A DNA stretch of 16,632 bases. Origin: Clostridia bacterium. GTDB lineage: Bacteria > Bacillota > Clostridia > Christensenellales > UBA1242. A program made the translations under genes and the position numbers. The stretch lies in assembly GCA_017473285.1 (NCBI GenBank), contig JAFULP010000039.1, forward strand, positions 1-16,632, read 5' to 3'. The notes under the pieces are model-generated. The model worked only from the letters and a program-made list of their open reading frames with translations, did no database searches and had not been told where the DNA came from. Shown here piece by piece: positions 14,776-16,632 of the stretch (position 1 is its first letter; the number at the start of each line of letters is the position of its first letter).

Positions 14776-15471
14776 TTATTCACCAATCACTTCGCTAACG
14801 GTGGTCGCCTCAAACCCATTGTTTTTTGTGTAGGCAAGAATACTGCTTAACGCCTCAAGCGTGTTTTTTGTAGGATGCATAAGTATAAGGTCGCCATTGG
14901 ATAAGTTTTTGGTTGCACGCTTAATTATTAAGTCCGTATCCTTATCCCGCCAATCAATTGTATCGTGCGTCCACATAATTGTTTTGTACTTTAATTCGGT
15001 TGCCACCTCAACTGTGGTGTCATTATACGCCCCTGATGGCGGTGCAAATAAGTTCATTTCAATTCCCAAATTGGCACTTACAAGTAAATGTGTTTTATGT
15101 ATTTCATCATAATTTTGTTGATAACTTAATTTGTCATGGTCCTTATGATTGTATCCGTGATTGCCGATTTCGTGCCCACGCTTGTAAATTTCTTGAGCAA
15201 CTTCTACATTTTTAGCTAACCAACTCCCGCCAACAAAAAAAGTAGTTTTTACATTATACAAGTCTAATACATCCAGCATATCTTCAATGTATTCCGTTCC
15301 CCAATACACATTTATCATAAAGCACACTTTGTTATTATTTGTATTGCCTTGATAAATCACATTAGGATTTACACTTGTGCGCACACTACTGCTAAACGGT
15401 ATTGCCACCGCTGTTAACCCCACCAGTATTGCCACTATTATAATATTTGTTACAAGTTGAACTTTTTTCAT
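14776..15471 (-). CDS. YlxY/PdaB-like polysaccharide deacetylase family protein
   Basis: A 231-residue carbohydrate esterase 4 (NodB-fold) protein with an N-terminal signal anchor (hydrophobic about 7-26), so the catalytic domain is outside. Motif 1, usually TFDDG, is MINVYWG here (52-58): the base Asp position is Asn54 and the metal Asp position is Val55. Motif 2 keeps both His (H105-x3-H109, in GHEIGNHGYNH). Motif 3 is APPSGAYN (143-150), lacking the usual Arg. Motif 4 is DTIDW (170-174) and motif 5 has H199. Asn-Val-x-Trp-Gly in motif 1 is a trait I associate with the sporulation-linked YlxY branch, and in Bacillus ylxY lies next to pnp, which fits this neighbourhood. Activity on peptidoglycan or chitin oligomers is therefore uncertain. 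No Shine-Dalgarno sequence precedes ATG 15471; a TATAAT ends 5 bases before it. Confidence 0.88.
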   Translation of the reverse strand: MKKVQLVTNIIIVAILVGLTAVAIPFSSSVRTSVNPNVIYQGNTNNNKVCFMINVYWGTEYIEDMLDVLDLYNVKTTFFVGGSWLAKNVEVAQEIYKRGHEIGNHGYNHKDHDKLSYQQNYDEIHKTHLLVSANLGIEMNLFAPPSGAYNDTTVEVATELKYKTIMWTHDTIDWRDKDTDLIIKRATKNLSNGDLILMHPTKNTLEALSSILAYTKNNGFEATTVSEVIGE

Positions 15472-15476
15472 ACCAA

Positions 15477-15482
15477 ATTATA
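15477..15482 (-). promoter_or_regulatory. Possible -10 element just before the deacetylase ATG
   Basis: On the minus strand TATAAT (plus 15477-15482), within GCATATAATTTG, lies 5 bases before ATG 15471. No good -35 is seen at 16-18 bases. If used, the mRNA would be leaderless or nearly so. It may instead belong to another sigma-factor class or be chance. Confidence 0.35.
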
Positions 15483-15576
15483 TGCTCACACTGACAATTT
15501 AAGACATACCATTCAAAATTTCATTCCAATATTTTCAACAAAATCAGTCATATAAAAATTATTTTTTAAAAACCAG

Positions 15577-15605
15577 TTGACAATTCGTCATTAATCTTGT
15601 ATACT
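15577..15605 (+). promoter_or_regulatory. Strong promoter of tRNA-Arg
   Basis: TTGACA (15577-15582), a 17-base spacer and TATACT (15600-15605), a near-perfect vegetative promoter as expected for a stable RNA gene. The predicted start is near 15612. Confidence 0.88.
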
Positions 15606-15614
15606 ATAGTAGTC

Positions 15615-15644
15615 ATTGCAAATAGATTGCTATTTATTTGCAAT
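15615..15644 (+). other. Hairpin in the tRNA-Arg precursor leader
   Basis: ATTGCAAATA (15615-15624) and TATTTGCAAT (15635-15644) form a perfect 10-bp stem with a 10-base loop inside the predicted 5' leader of the tRNA. It could keep the leader from misfolding with the tRNA before RNase P cleavage; the role is inference. Confidence 0.5.
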
Positions 15645-15655
15645 TTAATATATAT

Positions 15656-15732
15656 GCGTCGTTAGCTCAGCTGGATAGAGCGTTGGTCTACGGAACCAAA
15701 GGCCAGGAGTTCGAATCTCTTACGACGCACCA
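15656..15732 (+). tRNA. tRNA-Arg (anticodon ACG)
   Basis: A complete cloverleaf can be drawn by hand. The acceptor stem is GCGTCGT/ACGACGC. The D arm is GCTC/GAGC. The anticodon stem TTGGT/ACCAA has loop CTACGGA and anticodon ACG. The variable loop is AGGCC, and the T arm is AGGAG-TTCGAAT-CTCTT with one G-U. The discriminator is A and the CCA end is encoded (15730-15732). ACG reads CGN codons, with A34 normally converted to inosine. It has its own strong promoter and terminator. Its 3' end is duplicated downstream at 15903. Confidence 0.97.
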
Positions 15733-15763
15733 TATTTATTACTTAGCGTTTGCTAAGTTTTTT
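15717..15763 (+). repeat. 47-bp direct repeat, copy 1 (tRNA 3' end plus terminator)
   Basis: From the 3' strand of the T stem through the acceptor, CCA, AT-rich spacer and terminator hairpin, this segment is identical over 47 bases to 15903-15949. The offset is 186 bases. A duplicated tRNA 3' end is what site-specific integration into a tRNA leaves behind; here the interval is too short for a normal integrative element. Confidence 0.9.
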
Positions 15764-15764
15764 T
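15741..15764 (+). terminator. Terminator of tRNA-Arg
   Basis: A 7-bp stem ACTTAGC/GCTAAGT (15741-15747 with 15752-15758) has a GTTT loop and a run of 7 T, 8 bases after the encoded CCA. Confidence 0.88.
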
Positions 15765-15787
15765 ATTTTTCTATGTATCTATGTTTA

Positions 15788-15909
15788 TGTTGTGTAAGAG
15801 ATTCGACCCATAAAGGGTTCGCCCTGTCGGTCGGACCGAAATCATAGATTTCTCCCGGCTCGGGCTAAAAACAATTATCAATTGTTTTCTTAACGCTTCG
15901 CCCTCTTAC
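15788..15909 (+). other. Compact multi-hairpin element bounded by tRNA-derived inverted ends
   Basis: About 120 bases containing five consecutive small inverted repeats: ACCC/GGGT (15806-15818), TCGGT/ACCGA (15827-15839), GAAATC/GATTTC (15838-15852), CCCG/CGGG (15854-15864) and AAAACAATT/AATTGTTTT (15868-15888). The last four have 3-base loops. An alternative AGGG-TTCG-CCCT hairpin (15814-15825) competes with the first. The ends GTAAGAG (15794-15800) and CTCTTAC (15903-15909) pair to close the whole. Forty of the 73 bases from 15794 to 15866 are G or C, against a very AT-rich background. The left end is an inverted copy of tRNA sequence and the right end a direct copy. No open reading frame fits. 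It may be a small mobile or structured-RNA element; the function is unknown. Confidence 0.7.
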
Positions 15910-15949
15910 GACGCACCATATTTATTACTTAGCGTTTGCTAAGTTTTTT
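15903..15949 (+). repeat. 47-bp direct repeat, copy 2 (tRNA 3' end fragment plus terminator)
   Basis: An exact copy of 15717-15763 with no tRNA 5' part. Just before it TTCGCC stands where the tRNA has TTCGAAT, so some similarity to the T loop continues with changes. It includes a second ACTTAGC-GTTT-GCTAAGT hairpin plus T run (15927-15949). It is best read as an att-like scar or the remnant of a tandem tRNA duplication. Confidence 0.9.
15927..15949 (+). terminator. Second copy of the tRNA terminator
   Basis: Stem ACTTAGC (15927-15933) and GCTAAGT (15938-15944), GTTT loop and a run of 6 T. It would end any transcript crossing the hairpin element. Confidence 0.8.
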
Positions 15950-15981
15950 GTTTTTTATATATTCGCCTTGCCTTACACGCC

Positions 15982-16016
15982 ATACAAAAACCTAGCATTT
16001 GCTAGGTTTTTTGTAT
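15982..16016. terminator. Terminator of the flippase gene, bidirectional
   Basis: AAAAACCTAGC (15986-15996) and GCTAGGTTTTT (16001-16011) form an 11-bp stem with loop ATTT, extended by ATAC/GTAT with one bulge. It lies immediately past the stop of the minus-strand flippase gene. Its core (ACCTAGC-ATTT-GCTAGGT) closely resembles the two tRNA terminators upstream. Confidence 0.85.
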
Positions 16017-16017
16017 C

Positions 16018-16632
16018 TTATTTATTGTTTATTTCAATATTACTATTCTTTTTATCTTTGCGCCTAAAATTACTGAATATGGATTTCCCCCAACTTACGC
16101 ATTCTTTAAATTCCTTAAATGGAAGCATTGTAACAATCAAACTTACACCTGCAACCACCCCACATACAACAAACTTTAATATCAAATACCATATTGAACC
16201 ATCTGGAATAAAACTACAAACAAATACCGTCACCACCCCTGAAATCAATGTAGATGTCGTATACAACAAAATCCTCCCAAGATATTTTATGGTAGACTTT
16301 TTCATATAGTATTTAGTCAATATGTATGGCTCATTCCATAATGGTACTAAAATATTGCTAATTATCGTACCTAAAATTACACCTATGATGCCTAAATAAT
16401 GCACTAAAATTAATGATACAATTAAATTTATCAAGGCTTCTATAAGTGGCGCAAATTTATTCTCGGCAAATAGCCCTTTACAGTCTTTAAATATATAAAC
16501 GACTTGTCTAATATGATACAAATACAAATTAATTCCTATTACGATTGTCGTTGCGAAAGACAATGTTAAATTTGAGCCGAAAAATATTTTTACAAACGGA
16601 TTTGCCAAACTAATGAAACAAATAACACAAAA
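16018..16632 (-). CDS. Polysaccharide flippase (Wzx/PST-type), C-terminal part, 5' end outside window
   Basis: The frame stays open to the right edge, so the 204 visible residues are the C-terminal part of a larger protein. It looks like an oligosaccharide flippase of the MOP exporter superfamily, which moves lipid-linked repeat units across the membrane for capsule or surface polysaccharide. Evidence is the typical LANPFVKIFFG segment, then IRQVVYIFKDCKGLFAENKFAPLIEALINL and YLGIIGVILGTIISNILVPLWNEPYILTKYY, a pattern I recognise from this family. About five to six transmembrane helices are visible, and the end is basic and polar (FRRKDKKNSNIEINNK), probably cytoplasmic. An internal TTG at 16608 is not the start. 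A terminator follows the stop directly, so it is the last gene of its transcript. Confidence 0.85.
   Translation of the reverse strand, partial: FCVICFISLANPFVKIFFGSNLTLSFATTIVIGINLYLYHIRQVVYIFKDCKGLFAENKFAPLIEALINLIVSLILVHYLGIIGVILGTIISNILVPLWNEPYILTKYYMKKSTIKYLGRILLYTTSTLISGVVTVFVCSFIPDGSIWYLILKFVVCGVVAGVSLIVTMLPFKEFKECVSWGKSIFSNFRRKDKKNSNIEINNK

Noticed and set aside
14860..15215. Plus-strand frames inside the deacetylase gene
   Set aside because: They are antisense shadows of the conserved NodB-fold gene with no start signals.
15638..15847. Open frame of 69 codons over the tRNA
   Set aside because: It is a translation of the tRNA-Arg gene and the hairpin element (the familiar SLAQLDRAL...EFESL pattern of tRNA misread as protein), not a real gene.
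15788..15949. Hairpin block as a CRISPR array, integron attC or retron RNA
   Set aside because: The repeats are all different, with no spacers. There is no Cas, integrase or reverse transcriptase gene in the window. The outer stem alone is not enough for a retron call.

Overview
The window looks like chromosomal core sequence of a low-G+C Bacillota (Clostridia-like, probably an uncultured host-associated lineage). The signs are strong AT bias, purine-rich ribosome-binding sites, consensus sigma-A-type promoters, hairpin-plus-T-run terminators, a tRNA with encoded CCA, and a YlxY/PdaB-type deacetylase in the same neighbourhood as rpsO and pnp, as in Bacillus. This placement is inferred from gene content only.

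Layout. Almost all housekeeping genes lie on the minus strand: pnp (1801-3891), rpsO (5592-5849), alaS (6714-8540) with a small unknown gene directly upstream (8567-9052), glnS (9180-10805), a zinc-ribbon protein (10963-11406), an FtsK/SpoIIIE DNA translocase (11553-14573), a YlxY-like polysaccharide deacetylase (14776-15471), and the 3' part of a Wzx-type polysaccharide flippase that runs off the right edge (16018-16632). Three single-gene plus-strand units are interleaved: a predicted lipoprotein with a C-terminal membrane anchor (612-1565), a large single-pass membrane protein with a very acidic N-terminus (4096-5520), and a ThyX-like protein without the canonical ThyX motif (6061-6651). 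Each meets a minus-strand neighbour at a shared bidirectional terminator. One of them separates rpsO from pnp, which are usually adjacent.

Right end. A strong promoter drives a tRNA-Arg(ACG) (15656-15732) followed by a terminator. Just downstream is the most unusual part of the window. It is about 120 bp, clearly richer in G+C than its surroundings, and built from consecutive small perfect hairpins, mostly with 3-nt loops. Its left end is an inverted copy of the tRNA T-arm/acceptor sequence. Its right end is a direct 47-bp copy of the tRNA 3' end plus terminator. No recombinase or other protein gene accompanies it. It resembles a small att-flanked or MITE-like tRNA-associated element, or a structured RNA.

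How the genes relate. Most encode translation and RNA metabolism (S15, PNPase, AlaRS, GlnRS, tRNA-Arg), chromosome segregation (FtsK) and envelope functions (deacetylase, flippase, two surface proteins). The zinc-ribbon gene has a textbook TTGACA-17-TATAAT promoter that places the start site on its ATG, so its mRNA should be leaderless. No CRISPR array, insertion sequence, phage gene or defence system was seen.
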